Origin: Nitrospira sp. UBA5699
GTDB taxonomy: Bacteria; Nitrospirota; Nitrospiria; Nitrospirales; Nitrospiraceae
Direction: 5' to 3'
Assembly: GCA_002420105.1 (NCBI GenBank)
Contig: DIHJ01000058.1
Coordinates: 1-21,356 of the forward strand
DNA length: 21,356 nucleotides
Shown here: positions 6,847 through 15,506 of the stretch, one piece after another
Position numbering within the stretch: position 1 is the first letter of the stretch
Layout of the letters: every line of letters starts with the position of its first letter
Program-made: the position numbers and the translations under genes
The notes under the pieces: generated by a model
Databases searched by the model: none
Told to the model about the DNA's origin: nothing
Seen by the model: only the letters and a program-made list of their open reading frames with translations

Positions 6847-8059
6847 GCAGTTTCATTCCCTTCGAAATGACGACCAGGCCGGACTCGGTGACTTTGAAGC
6901 GCTGGGCATCGGCCTCGCGATCATAGCCGATTTCCGTCTTGGGGGGGATGACGACGTCCTTGTCGATGATCGCCCGTTTGATGCGGCAATGTTCGCCGAT
7001 GATCACGTTCTCCATGATGACGGATTCCCGCACGTCGGCGTGGTCCTGGACGCGGACGTTGGGGGAGAGCACCGAGGTTTGCACGCGGCCGCCGGAGATG
7101 ATGCAGCCGCCGCACACGATCGAATCGAGCGCCACTCCCATGCGTCCGCCCTGGTAATCCTGGGCGAACACGAACTTGGCGGGCGGGAATTGCCCCTGAT
7201 AGGTCCGGATCGGCCACTGCTGGTCGTACAGATTGAACAGGGGATCCACCGCGACGAGATCGAGGTTCGCCTCCCAGTAGGCGTCGAGCGTGCCGATGTC
7301 GCGCCAGTACTTGACGGCTTTCTTGTTGGCGTCCTGGAACTTGAATGCGTAGACGCGGCGGGTCCGAATCATGCGCGGGATGATATTCTTTCCGAAATCA
7401 TGCGCCGTGCCTTCCCTTGCATCGGCGATCAGTTCCTCCCGCAGGCTTTGCGTGCGGAACAGATAGATGCCCATCGACGCGAAGGCTTTCGTGGGATCGC
7501 CCGGGATCGACGTGGGCGTGGCGGGCTTTTCGTTGAACTCCGTGACCCGATAATCTTCGTCCACGCTCATGATGCCGAATCGGTTGCCTTCCTCGATCGG
7601 GATGTCGAGCGCGCCGACCACGACGTCGGCACTCTTGGCGATGAGCCAGTGAAACATCTCCATGTAATTCATCTTGTAGATATGGTCGCCGGCGAGGATG
7701 AGCACGTAGTCGGGCCGTTCGTCATCCAGGAGAAACAGATTCTGGTACACGGCATCCGCGGTGCCGCGATACCATTCTTCGCTGATCCGCTGCTGCGGCG
7801 GAATCGACGCGATATATTCGCCGAGTTCCGCGTTGAAGACGTCCCAGCCTGTCCGGATGTGGCGGTCGAGAGAATGGGACTTGTACTGGATCAAGACCGC
7901 GACCTTGCGGAGTCCCGAGTTGAGACAGTTGCTCAGCGTGAAATCGATGATGCGGTACTTTCCGCCGAAGGGGACTGCCGGCTTGGCGCGTTGTTCCGTG
8001 AGCGGGTGCAATCGTTCCCCGCGTCCGCCGGCGAGAACCATCGTGAAAATGTTATGCAT
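6821..8059 (-). CDS. glgC: glucose-1-phosphate adenylyltransferase (ADP-glucose pyrophosphorylase)
   Basis: Makes ADP-glucose from ATP and glucose-1-phosphate, the committed step of bacterial glycogen synthesis, in the cytoplasm. The 412-residue protein has the N-terminal nucleotidyltransferase signature GGRGERLHPLT with RAKPAVPFGGKYRIIDF, then WYRGTADAVYQN, the AGDHIYKMNY metal/substrate loop, FNEKP, and a C-terminal left-handed beta-helix (SVIMENVIIGEHCRIKRAI). Length is typical. The ATG at 8059 is chosen because MHNIFTMVLAGGRG is the normal family N-terminus; the frame runs further upstream without homology. No good SD is visible, but TACAAT lies 9 nt upstream, so a short or leaderless transcript is possible. 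The last residues (HASLDSSG) are encoded by DNA that also encodes the start of the helicase C-half, so the tail looks acquired. Family call is secure. Confidence 0.95.
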   Translation of the reverse strand: MHNIFTMVLAGGRGERLHPLTEQRAKPAVPFGGKYRIIDFTLSNCLNSGLRKVAVLIQYKSHSLDRHIRTGWDVFNAELGEYIASIPPQQRISEEWYRGTADAVYQNLFLLDDERPDYVLILAGDHIYKMNYMEMFHWLIAKSADVVVGALDIPIEEGNRFGIMSVDEDYRVTEFNEKPATPTSIPGDPTKAFASMGIYLFRTQSLREELIADAREGTAHDFGKNIIPRMIRTRRVYAFKFQDANKKAVKYWRDIGTLDAYWEANLDLVAVDPLFNLYDQQWPIRTYQGQFPPAKFVFAQDYQGGRMGVALDSIVCGGCIISGGRVQTSVLSPNVRVQDHADVRESVIMENVIIGEHCRIKRAIIDKDVVIPPKTEIGYDREADAQRFKVTESGLVVISKGMKLHASLDSSG

Positions 8060-8108
8060 CGGCGTGATTGTAGCAGGACCCCTGGGAAATATAAAGAAAG
8101 CGAATCCG

Positions 8109-8138
8109 TTGACATCGCAAGACGGGTCAGATGATACT
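8109..8138 (+). promoter_or_regulatory. sigma70-type promoter for the small coiled-coil gene
   Basis: A perfect -35 TTGACA (8109-8114), an 18-bp spacer and a -10 GATACT (8133-8138, 4/6 matches) point toward the gene starting at 8190, giving a leader of about 45 nt. It lies in the 130-bp space divergent from glgC. Confidence 0.55.
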
Positions 8139-8189
8139 ACGGAAGATTCTCGATGGCCGTCTCGCAGGAGAAGACCCGAAGGAGAGAGT

Positions 8190-8486
8190 ATGAAACAGGA
8201 CGTGCTCGTGACCTCGCTGGCGAAGAAAACCATCGCGTTGCCGAAGAAAAAAGCCGCGCCGGAGACGCAGGAGTCCCTCCTCTGGCGGTTGGAGCACCTG
8301 GAATCTCAAATGCAGAAGCTGTCGGAATTGGTGCGCGATCATGCGGAGGATGTGGACCGGCTGGTCCGGATCGTGGCCGAAGACCGGAACACCATCCGCC
8401 GGCAGCTGTTGCGGAAACATCATGAGCAGGTCCGCGTCCGGAAGCATTTGCGCTCCTCCAATTCCAAACAGGGGCTTGATTACTGA
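8190..8486 (+). CDS. small coiled-coil protein, hypothetical
   Basis: 98 residues, unknown function. The ATG follows a good SD (GAAGGAGAGAGT). A Lys/Ala-rich N-terminus (1-28) is followed by a long charged helix with heptad-like leucines (about 30-85: LLWRLEHLESQMQKLSELV), which should form a coiled coil, then a basic C-terminal tail (LRKHHEQVRVRKHLRSS). There is no signal peptide or membrane segment, so it is probably cytoplasmic, possibly nucleic-acid or partner binding. It has its own promoter and sits alone between glgC (divergent) and the efflux operon. Confidence 0.75.
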   Translation: MKQDVLVTSLAKKTIALPKKKAAPETQESLLWRLEHLESQMQKLSELVRDHAEDVDRLVRIVAEDRNTIRRQLLRKHHEQVRVRKHLRSSNSKQGLDY

Positions 8487-8704
8487 ATTCCCCTCCCCAT
8501 TTCATTACGGAACGACCACCCCGGCGCTTCCTGCCGGCCCCTTGATCGCATTGGAGACATCGCTCTGTACCACCCGTCGGCGGCGGGGATGCCGGTTGCC
8601 TATTCGCTCGCGACGGCACATTTCCCAACAGCCGGAACACTCCGGAAGAGATCTTGACGGCCCTGTGGCCGGTGTCACTAAGTGCTCGTTTCTCAAGAGA
8701 ATAT
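8487..8704 (+). other. intergenic leader upstream of the efflux operon
   Basis: The full gene-free stretch runs to 8811 (325 bp) and includes the promoter listed separately. Small stems are present: CCGGC(8521-8525)/GCCGG(8533-8537) and CCGGA(8632-8636)/TCCGG(8641-8645). None is followed by a T-run. No ORF with coding character and no obvious metal-sensor operator dyad was seen. Confidence 0.4.
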
Positions 8705-8732
8705 TTGCTTCGCGGCCGGGACACTGTATAAT
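8705..8732 (+). promoter_or_regulatory. promoter of the RND efflux operon
   Basis: A perfect -10 TATAAT (8727-8732) is preceded at 16 bp by TTGCTT (8705-8710, a 3/6 match to -35). Transcription would begin near 8739, about 73 nt before the efflux-protein start. The weak -35 suggests an activator might be needed, but no dyad of a MerR-type operator is apparent. Confidence 0.5.
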
Positions 8733-8811
8733 GCATCCGTTCTCCAAGACATGGTGAGGTGGGTTCCATCATCGCCTCGACGCGCAATGTGTTTTGTGCG
8801 AGGAACCATAC

Positions 8812-10137
8812 GTGTTTCTGGAAGATAGGCGACGATCGGTTTGCTGCGTTACCGCCCTCATCGTCGGGTTTCTCACTCTTCACCTCGTTCCGGCCCATTC
8901 AGCGCCGTCCGCTGCTCCTGCCGCGGCCGAGGATTCCGCAACGGGGCCTAAGGCACTCCGTCTCAGTCTCAACGAGGCCTTGGCCCTGTTCATCAAGCAG
9001 AATCTGGATGTCCTGATCGCCAAGTTCGGCATCGAGTACAGCCGGGGGCAGGAAATCACGGCGGCCCTGTTCCCCAATCCCGTCGCCACGATCGGCACGC
9101 TGAGCTCCTTTACCCAGGGACGGACCGCCTCGAACAGCGCCGCGCTGTTCGGCCAGGTCCAGCAGCTGTTCGAACTGGCCGGAAAACGCGGCTACCGGAT
9201 CGAGAGCGCGGCCTACGGCAGTCAGTCTGCCGAAGCGGCGTTCGAAGATGCCGTGCGCCAGCTGGGCTTTACCGTCAAGGATACCTACTATCGCATCCAG
9301 TTGGCGCAGCGCCGGCTGACGCTCGCGGAGGAAAACCGCGACCGGTTCGGGCGCATCCTCGACATCAACACGATCCGGTTCAAGAAAGGGTATATCGCGG
9401 AAGTCGATCTCATCCGCATCCGGTTGCAGATGGTCGATTTCCAGTCGCAGGTGATTCAATCCTTGCAGGAAGCGGAGGTGGCCCGCGGCGATCTCCGGCA
9501 GCTGTTGCGCCTCTCCCCGAAAACCGTGCTGGAGTTGACGACGGAGTTGGATTTCCGTCGGATCGATCCCGATATCGGGAAACTGCGTACCCTGGCGCTC
9601 GACCTTCGGCCCGATATCAAGGCGAGACGGTTCACCCATTCGCAGCGGGAGTCTGATCTGAAGCTGGCGAAGGCCTACCGGGTCCCCGATGTGACGATCG
9701 GTGCCGGTTATACCGTGCAGGGGGCGCAGGGACCGGATAATCCCCAGCAATGGGCTCTCAATCTGGGGCTGCCCTTGCCGCTGTTTAACCGCAATCAAGG
9801 CGGAATCCGACAGGCCGAAGTGGCGGTCCAGACCGCCGAGGCCGACTTGAATAAGACGCTCAATCTAGTTGAGAATGAAGTCGAAGTTGCCTATCGTAAC
9901 CTCATGCAAAGCCGGAGACTCGTCGAAGCCTATGTCGGCGGCGTGCTGGATGATGCCCGTGCGACCTTCACGATCGTCGAGCGGGCCTATGAGCGGGGAG
10001 GCGCCACCATTCTCGATCTGCTCGACGCCGCTCGAACGTCACGGACCATTCAACAAAACTATATCGAAGCGTTGTTCAACTATCAGCGCAACGTGTTGCA
10101 GCTCGAATCAGCCGTGGGACAGGAGATCGCTTCATGA
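8812..10137 (+). CDS. TolC/CzcC-like outer-membrane efflux protein
   Basis: Forms the outer-membrane/periplasmic tunnel of a tripartite RND pump. The 441-residue protein has a signal peptide (after basic DRRR, hydrophobic CCVTALIVGFLTLHLV, cleavage near AHSA), then two OEP repeats: LRLSLNEALALFIKQNLDV starts the first, and long heptad-rich helices such as RIQLAQRRLTLAEENRDRF and the AEADLNKTLNLVENEVEVAY segment follow. LNLGLPLPLFNRNQGGIRQA is a typical second-repeat strand-helix signature. I choose GTG at 8812 because AGGAA lies 6 nt upstream; a TTG at 8794 in the same frame has no SD. Its stop overlaps the next start (ATGA, 10134-10137), so it is translationally coupled to the adaptor. Resemblance is to heavy-metal CzcC/CusC types, but substrate cannot be read from this subunit. 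Confidence 0.88.
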   Translation: MFLEDRRRSVCCVTALIVGFLTLHLVPAHSAPSAAPAAAEDSATGPKALRLSLNEALALFIKQNLDVLIAKFGIEYSRGQEITAALFPNPVATIGTLSSFTQGRTASNSAALFGQVQQLFELAGKRGYRIESAAYGSQSAEAAFEDAVRQLGFTVKDTYYRIQLAQRRLTLAEENRDRFGRILDINTIRFKKGYIAEVDLIRIRLQMVDFQSQVIQSLQEAEVARGDLRQLLRLSPKTVLELTTELDFRRIDPDIGKLRTLALDLRPDIKARRFTHSQRESDLKLAKAYRVPDVTIGAGYTVQGAQGPDNPQQWALNLGLPLPLFNRNQGGIRQAEVAVQTAEADLNKTLNLVENEVEVAYRNLMQSRRLVEAYVGGVLDDARATFTIVERAYERGGATILDLLDAARTSRTIQQNYIEALFNYQRNVLQLESAVGQEIAS

Positions 10138-11345
10138 CGGCTCATGCGCCGAATAAGGTCGATGCGCCGCGCGGTCCGGGGCAATCCCCGGGGTGCCTGT
10201 TTCGAAGCGTGGCCGGCCTCCTGGTCCTCGCCGGCCTGTGTCTCGCAGCCTGCGGGAAGGGCGAACAACCCGCGAATTCGGACGCCGCGACGACGCCCCA
10301 TACGAAGAGCGCCCCGCCGTCGCTGGAAGCCGCCTCCCGCGTAGAAACCGGCCTGGTCGACTACAGCGGCTCACAGCAGGATCTCACGCTGGCGGGCAAG
10401 GTCGCCTACGGGGAGGACCGCTATTCGAAGATTTCCTCTCCGCTTCAGGGGCGTGTCGTCGAGGTGCGCGCCCACCTGGGCGACCGCGTCAAAGCAGGGG
10501 CGGTGCTGCTGGTTGTGGACAGTCCGGATATCGCGCAGGCCTATTCCGAGTACGTCAAAGAAGATTCCGACTTGCAGTACGCCACTCGGTCCTACGAGCT
10601 CGCCAAAGATCTCTATGCGAACAAGGCCCTGCCGCTGAAAGATTTGAAGCAGGCGGAAAATGAACTGATCAAAGCGCGGGCGGAATTCCGGCGCGCCAAG
10701 GAGCGGTTGCTCTCGTTGCGCATTCCCGCGGAAGAGGTCAACAAGCCGTTGGACAAGCAGCAGATCACCTCCCGGTTTGAAATGAAGAGTCCCCTGACCG
10801 GGATCGTCGTGGAGCGGGCGGTGACGCCGGGGCAGTCGGTCGGAGGCGACGTCAACCAGGTGCTCTTTACGGTGGCCGATCTCGACATGCTGCAGGTCGT
10901 CGCCGACGTCTACGAGCGCGATCTCGCCCTGGTGAAAGAGGGTCAGTTCGCGAAAGTGAAGGTCGAAGCCTATCCCGACATCGAATTTCCCGCAACGGTG
11001 GCGTCGATCGGCGACGTCGTGGACCCGGCCAGCCGCACGATCAAGCTGCGGGCATGGGTGAACAACCAGGACCATAAGCTCAAACCGGAGATGTTCGCCC
11101 GTCTGCACATTCAGGTCGGCGATGCCACGCGCATCTTGGCGGTGCCGAAGGAAGCGGTCCTGGAAGTGGACGGGAAGCAGTACGTCTATGTCGTCGAGGA
11201 CGGCAATCGCTATGTGAAGCGTGAAATCAAAGCGGCGAACTTCACTTCCGATCAGATGCGCGTGCTCGAAGGTCTGACGCCGGGCCAGCGGATCGTCACG
11301 AAAGGCGCGGTGCTGATCAAGGGCCAGGAAGTCAAAGGCGGTTGA
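10134..11345 (+). CDS. RND periplasmic adaptor (CzcB/CusB-like membrane fusion protein), lipoprotein
   Basis: Links the inner-membrane pump to the outer-membrane channel. 403 residues: a long N-region (1-21), hydrophobic segment and lipobox LAAC with Cys40 as the likely lipidated residue, then a Ser/Pro/Ala-rich linker. A barrel-sandwich (lipoyl-like) half starts at YSKISSPLQGRVVEVRAHLGDRVKAG, a coiled-coil hairpin follows (about 145-205, rich in Lys/Glu/Ala), the second lipoyl half contains SPLTGIVVERAVTPGQSVG, and a beta-barrel and membrane-proximal domain end with GLTPGQRIVTKGAVLIKGQEV. No His/Met-rich metal-binding N-terminal segment is apparent. It overlaps the channel gene by 4 nt. The pump gene follows after 183 bp. 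Confidence 0.88.
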   Translation: MTAHAPNKVDAPRGPGQSPGCLFRSVAGLLVLAGLCLAACGKGEQPANSDAATTPHTKSAPPSLEAASRVETGLVDYSGSQQDLTLAGKVAYGEDRYSKISSPLQGRVVEVRAHLGDRVKAGAVLLVVDSPDIAQAYSEYVKEDSDLQYATRSYELAKDLYANKALPLKDLKQAENELIKARAEFRRAKERLLSLRIPAEEVNKPLDKQQITSRFEMKSPLTGIVVERAVTPGQSVGGDVNQVLFTVADLDMLQVVADVYERDLALVKEGQFAKVKVEAYPDIEFPATVASIGDVVDPASRTIKLRAWVNNQDHKLKPEMFARLHIQVGDATRILAVPKEAVLEVDGKQYVYVVEDGNRYVKREIKAANFTSDQMRVLEGLTPGQRIVTKGAVLIKGQEVKGG

Positions 11346-11528
11346 CCGGGTGTGCTCCCTCTTGCCGTATTCCCTATCAGATGACCGACGGTGTCCTGCA
11401 GCGGGGCGCCTGCGTCCCTCGGACGTTCGGTCCGCCGTCAGGGATTCTCTTCATCCGCGGCGGCATCCGGATCGTTCATCGGATGGCGATGAATCCCGTG
11501 TTCATGCCCCGTCGGGCAACGTGAGCTG

Positions 11529-14500
11529 ATGATCACACGCATCGTCGAGATTTCCCTCGTTCAACGGTTGTTGCTGTGCGCGCTGGGTTTTCTGCTGTTC
11601 TTCGGCGGGCTGTACGCCTTTCATCTGCTCGATATCGTCGCCTACCCCGATCCCTCACCTCCGATGGTCGAGTTGATCACCCAGAATCCGGGCTGGTCGG
11701 CCGAGGAGATGGAACGCCAGATCACCGTCCCCATCGAAGTGGCATTGACCGGCATGCCGGGTCTGACCGACATCCGCTCGCTGTCCATCTTCGGGTTGAG
11801 CGATATCAAGGTGTACTTCGATTTCAATACCGACATCTTCCGGGACCGGCAGGAGGTGCTCAATCGGCTGACGGCGGTGGAGTTGCCGCAGGGCGCCAAG
11901 GCGGAGCTGTCCCCCTGGTGGGCGATCGCGGAAATTTACCGATATGAATTGACCGGCGAGCCCGGTGTCAGCCTGACCGATTTGAAAACCGTGCAGGATT
12001 GGCAGGTCCGCCGCGCCTTCCGCCGCATTCCGGGAGTCATCGACGTGACGGCCTTCGGCGGCACCACGAAGGAATATCACGTCGATATCGATCCGGGAAA
12101 GCTGATCAGTTACGGCGTGAGCCTCTCGCAGGTGATGACCGCCCTTCAGAACAGCAACGCCAACGTCGGGGGAAGCTACCTGACGCTCGGCGCGCAGAAC
12201 TACAATGTGCGCGGGTTGGGCCTGATCAACGACCTGAAAGACATCGAAAACGTGATGGTGGCCCAGAAGGAAGGCACGCCGATCTTCGTGAAAACGCTCG
12301 GCCAGGTCACGGTCGGCAACCGCGTCCGGCTCGGGAAGGTGGGGATCGACGATCGGGACGACGTCGTCGAAGGGGTCGTGCTGCTGCAGCGGGGCTACAA
12401 AGCGCTGTCCGTTCTGGACAAGGTGCGGGAGAAGGTCGAGGAGCTCAACGGATGGAAACTGCCGCCGGGCGTGAAGATCCGGACCTTCTACGATCGGACC
12501 GCGCTGATTCATACCACGGTCGAAACCGTCACGGACATTCTCATCAGCGGGATGGTGCTGGTCTTCGTGCTCCTGTACGTCTTTCTGGGGAATCTGCGCG
12601 CCGCCGGTATCGTCGCCCTGACCATTCCGCTCTCGCTCCTCTTCACCTTCAGCATGATGGTCCTGATCGGGCAGTCGGCCAATCTGATTTCGCTCGGCTC
12701 GATCGATTTCGGCATCATCGTGGATGCAACCCTGATCATGGTGGAAAGCATCTTCTTCCACCTGGCCCACGCGAAGACGCCGGGACTGACGGTCCACCAG
12801 CAGATCGTCCGGGCCGCCCGGCAGGTCGGGCAGCCCATTTTCTATTCCACGACGATCATCGTCGTGGCGTTCATTCCCCTGTTCACGATGACCGGTGTGC
12901 CGGGCAAGATCTTTGCCCCCATGTCGATCACCTACGGGTTCGCCCTGCTCGGGGCGTTGTTGATGGCCTTTACCCTGGCCCCGGTGCTCTGTTCCTTCCT
13001 GCTGACCGGGCATATCAAGGAGGAAGACACGGTGGTCGTCAGACCGCTCCGGCGGCTCTATCACCTCGTCTTGAACTGGGGGCTCGATCACCGGAAGGTC
13101 GTCGTGATGTTCGCGGGCGCGTTGCTGGTGGTGGCGCTCATCGCATTGCAGTTCCTGGGCGGGGAGTTCATGCCGGCGCTGGAGGAAGGCAACCTCTGGG
13201 TGCGGGCGACCATGCCGGTCGACATTTCGTTCAATCAGGCGGCGCGCCTGGCGACGGATATCCGGGGCATGTTCCGGGAGTCTCCGGAGGTGACGACGGT
13301 CGTGTCCCAGCTCGGCCGGCCGGACGACGGGACCGACCCCACGAGTTTCTTCAATGCCGAATTTCTGGCGAATTTGAAGCCGCAGTCGGAATGGCGGACC
13401 GGCTTGACCAAAGACCGCTTGATCGAAGAGATCGAATCGCGGATGCGGACGATTCCCGGCGTCATTTTCAATTTCTCCCAGGTCATCCAGGACAACGTCG
13501 AGGAGGCGATGTCCGGGGTCAAAGGCGAAAACTCCATCAAGCTCTTCGGTACCGATCTGAAGACGATGGAAGCGTCCGCCGTGGAGATCGAACGGGAGAT
13601 GCGCCAGGTTCGCGGCGTCAAGGATCTCGGGATTTTCCGGCTGGTGGGACAGCCGAACCTCTTGATCAAAGTGGATCGGGAGGCGAGCGCGCGCTACGGG
13701 CTCCAGGTATCCGACGTGAATGCCGTCGTGCAGGCGGCGGTCGGCGGACAGGCCGTCACCCAGGTGTATGAAGGGGAGCGGCTGTTCGACCTCGTCATCC
13801 GGTTCCTGCCGGAGTACCGGCAGGACGTCGAGGCCATCAGCAATATTCTGGTCAGCACGCCCGACGGCGCGCGTATTCCGCTCAAACAGCTCGCCACGCT
13901 CACGACGCAAACCGGGGCCTTCATCATCTACCGCGAGAACAACGAGCGCTATGTTCCGATCAAGTTCAGCGTGCGCGACCGCGATCTGGAGAGTACGGTG
14001 GAGGAGGCGCAGGCCCTGCTCGCCGACCGGGTGAAACTTCCCGAACGCTACCGTATGGAGTGGGCCGGCCAGTACGACCAGTTGAAGGACGAACAGAAGC
14101 GGTTGGCCAAGATCGTGCCCCTCAGCCTGCTGTTGATCCTGTTTCTGCTCTACACGACCTTTGATTCGCTGAAGAATGCGCTGCTGGTCCTCTCGACCGT
14201 GCCGTTCGCGCTGATCGGAGGGGTGATCGCGCTGGTCGCGACCCACACGCATTTCAGCATTTCGGCGGCGGTGGGGGTCATTTCGACGTTGGGGGTGGCC
14301 ATACTGGGCGGGGTGTTGTTGATTTCCCGCATCGAAGATTTCCGTCAGACGGGGCTGGGTTTGCGTGAGGCGGTTGTGAAGGCCGCCGATGTGCAGATGC
14401 GGCCGATCCTCATGGCCACGCTTGGCGCCGCGATCGGTCTGTTGCCGGCGGCCCTCGCGACGGGCATCGGGTCCCAGGCGCAAAAACCGCTGGCGCGGGT

Positions 14501-14594
14501 GGTGGTCGGCGGCATGCTGACGGCGGCCTTCTTGATTCTGGTGGTTCTGCCGGTGTTATATGAGATCGTACATCGTCGGACAAACAAGGACTAA
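11529..14594 (+). CDS. heavy-metal-type (HME) RND efflux pump, CzcA/CusA family
   Basis: Proton-driven inner-membrane pump of a tripartite metal-efflux system. 1021 residues with the RND layout: TM1 (about 12-32), a large periplasmic loop, TM2-6, a second loop and TM8-12, ending at the usual length. The HME signature in TM4 is present: D393, D399 and E406 in DFGIIVDATLIMVES have exactly the spacing of CzcA D402/D408/E415. The normally conserved Gly after the second Asp is Ala here. The start ATG at 11529 follows GTGAGCTG, a weak SD. 183 bp without a convincing gene separate it from the adaptor, but all three subunits are in CBA order on one strand. Cation choice (Zn/Co/Cd versus Cu/Ag) cannot be decided from sequence alone; no regulator is adjacent. 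Confidence 0.9.
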   Translation: MITRIVEISLVQRLLLCALGFLLFFGGLYAFHLLDIVAYPDPSPPMVELITQNPGWSAEEMERQITVPIEVALTGMPGLTDIRSLSIFGLSDIKVYFDFNTDIFRDRQEVLNRLTAVELPQGAKAELSPWWAIAEIYRYELTGEPGVSLTDLKTVQDWQVRRAFRRIPGVIDVTAFGGTTKEYHVDIDPGKLISYGVSLSQVMTALQNSNANVGGSYLTLGAQNYNVRGLGLINDLKDIENVMVAQKEGTPIFVKTLGQVTVGNRVRLGKVGIDDRDDVVEGVVLLQRGYKALSVLDKVREKVEELNGWKLPPGVKIRTFYDRTALIHTTVETVTDILISGMVLVFVLLYVFLGNLRAAGIVALTIPLSLLFTFSMMVLIGQSANLISLGSIDFGIIVDATLIMVESIFFHLAHAKTPGLTVHQQIVRAARQVGQPIFYSTTIIVVAFIPLFTMTGVPGKIFAPMSITYGFALLGALLMAFTLAPVLCSFLLTGHIKEEDTVVVRPLRRLYHLVLNWGLDHRKVVVMFAGALLVVALIALQFLGGEFMPALEEGNLWVRATMPVDISFNQAARLATDIRGMFRESPEVTTVVSQLGRPDDGTDPTSFFNAEFLANLKPQSEWRTGLTKDRLIEEIESRMRTIPGVIFNFSQVIQDNVEEAMSGVKGENSIKLFGTDLKTMEASAVEIEREMRQVRGVKDLGIFRLVGQPNLLIKVDREASARYGLQVSDVNAVVQAAVGGQAVTQVYEGERLFDLVIRFLPEYRQDVEAISNILVSTPDGARIPLKQLATLTTQTGAFIIYRENNERYVPIKFSVRDRDLESTVEEAQALLADRVKLPERYRMEWAGQYDQLKDEQKRLAKIVPLSLLLILFLLYTTFDSLKNALLVLSTVPFALIGGVIALVATHTHFSISAAVGVISTLGVAILGGVLLISRIEDFRQTGLGLREAVVKAADVQMRPILMATLGAAIGLLPAALATGIGSQAQKPLARVVVGGMLTAAFLILVVLPVLYEIVHRRTNKD

Positions 14595-14609
14595 CGAAAG
14601 AGGATGATC

Positions 14610-15416
14610 GTGCGTCATACAAGGATGTGGATGATGGCGGCGGCGGTGGCGGCGTTCTGGGCGGCCGGAGAAGTGCCTCAAGCCGGAGCGGTTTCCGCCG
14701 GTCGGGACCTGGTCGTGCCGGTTCAGATGCCGTATGAAATGCCTCCGAAGGGGCCGGATGCGCATGCGGAGTCCGTCCCGCAAAATACCAAACCGCTGAC
14801 GCCGGAGGAGCTGCAACGGGCGGAAGCGTTGCTTCCGTTGCTGGAGGGAAAGCAGGAATTCTGGGCGATGGGCGAATTCGTGCATCTCGGCGAACCCGGC
14901 GTCCCTGTCCTAGTGAAGGCCCTGACCATGCCCGGGCCGAGAACCAGGTATAATGCCATCGAGACGATTTCCATGCTCCATGCGGTATCGGCGGTGCCGG
15001 CGCTCATTGCGGCGGCCAAAGAACCCAACGAGATTCCGCGCGTGCGCGAGCACGCCCTGCGGGTCGCGATCCGTCTTGACCCGCCGAAAGCGCCCGACGC
15101 AATTCAGGTGATGTCCAAGGATCCGAATTCGTCGATCCGCAAGACGGCGGCGTTCGAGTCACGTTATGTCCGCGAGAAGTCGATCATTCCCATCCTGATC
15201 GAGATGATCGGAGACGAAGAACGATTCGTCGCCTTGTCCGCGGTTCAATCTCTGTGGATCCTGACCCTTCATGAAACCGAATTCCATGATTGGGAGGCTT
15301 CGACCAGGCAGGATCGCCAGGCATGGCTCGAGGAATGGCGCGAGTGGTGGAATGCCGAGAAGGATACGTTCGTGATTCCGGAACCGAAGCGCCGCTCCCA
15401 GGGGCGCCAGGGTTAG
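14610..15416 (+). CDS. exported HEAT-repeat protein
   Basis: 268 residues. I prefer GTG at 14610 because AAAGAGG ends 6 nt upstream; the ATG at 14604 directly abuts that SD. A signal peptide is visible (MWMMAAAVAAFWAAGEVPQAGA). The mature part has a Pro-rich lead, then helical repeats of HEAT type: GEPGVPVLVKALTMPGPRTR, SAVPALIAAAKEPNEIPRVR, DAIQVMSKDPNSSIRKTAAF and IIPILIEMIGDEERFVALSA, ending in a Trp-rich helix (WLEEWREWWNAE). HEAT repeats scaffold protein contacts, here presumably in the periplasm. It follows the pump stop by 15 nt, so it is very likely co-transcribed with the metal-efflux operon, an unusual partner. No enzymatic motif seen. Confidence 0.8.
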   Translation: MRHTRMWMMAAAVAAFWAAGEVPQAGAVSAGRDLVVPVQMPYEMPPKGPDAHAESVPQNTKPLTPEELQRAEALLPLLEGKQEFWAMGEFVHLGEPGVPVLVKALTMPGPRTRYNAIETISMLHAVSAVPALIAAAKEPNEIPRVREHALRVAIRLDPPKAPDAIQVMSKDPNSSIRKTAAFESRYVREKSIIPILIEMIGDEERFVALSAVQSLWILTLHETEFHDWEASTRQDRQAWLEEWREWWNAEKDTFVIPEPKRRSQGRQG

Positions 15417-15425
15417 CCCCGCGTC

Positions 15426-15455
15426 TTGCGGGCTCAAAAAGCCGCATGATATACG
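15426..15455 (+). promoter_or_regulatory. weak promoter candidate for def
   Basis: TTGCGG (15426-15431), 18 bp, then TATACG (15450-15455) in the 90-bp gap before peptide deformylase. Matches are only partial (3/6 and 4/6). Part of the -35 overlaps a GC-rich hairpin (AGCCCCGC/GCGGGCT). Confidence 0.3.
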
Positions 15456-15506
15456 TGTAAGACCGGCGACGGCGTATCAACAGGACGATCAGGCGACGGA
15501 AGTTCC

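Noticed and set aside
5695..8134. Long plus-strand open frames opposite the helicase C-half and glgC
   Set aside because: They are complementary to well-conserved genes, have no family resemblance and lack convincing ribosome-binding sites.
11346..11528. Possible small gene between the adaptor and the RND pump
   Set aside because: A 60-codon frame exists but has no SD, no recognisable features and Pro/Arg-rich composition; I treat the 183 bp as spacer.
11655..14483. A 942-codon open frame on the minus strand opposite the RND pump
   Set aside because: Its product is His/Arg/Asp-rich with no recognisable domain and mirrors the high-GC codon pattern of the pump gene; it is an antisense artefact.
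14950..14956. TATAAT-like sequence (GTATAATG) inside the HEAT-repeat gene
   Set aside because: No -35 partner at proper spacing and it lies within an intact coding region.
15413..15437. Terminator after the HEAT-repeat gene
   Set aside because: AGCCCCGC/GCGGGCT forms a short stem with a bulge, but on the plus strand it is followed by CAAAAAG rather than a T-run, so intrinsic termination is not supported.
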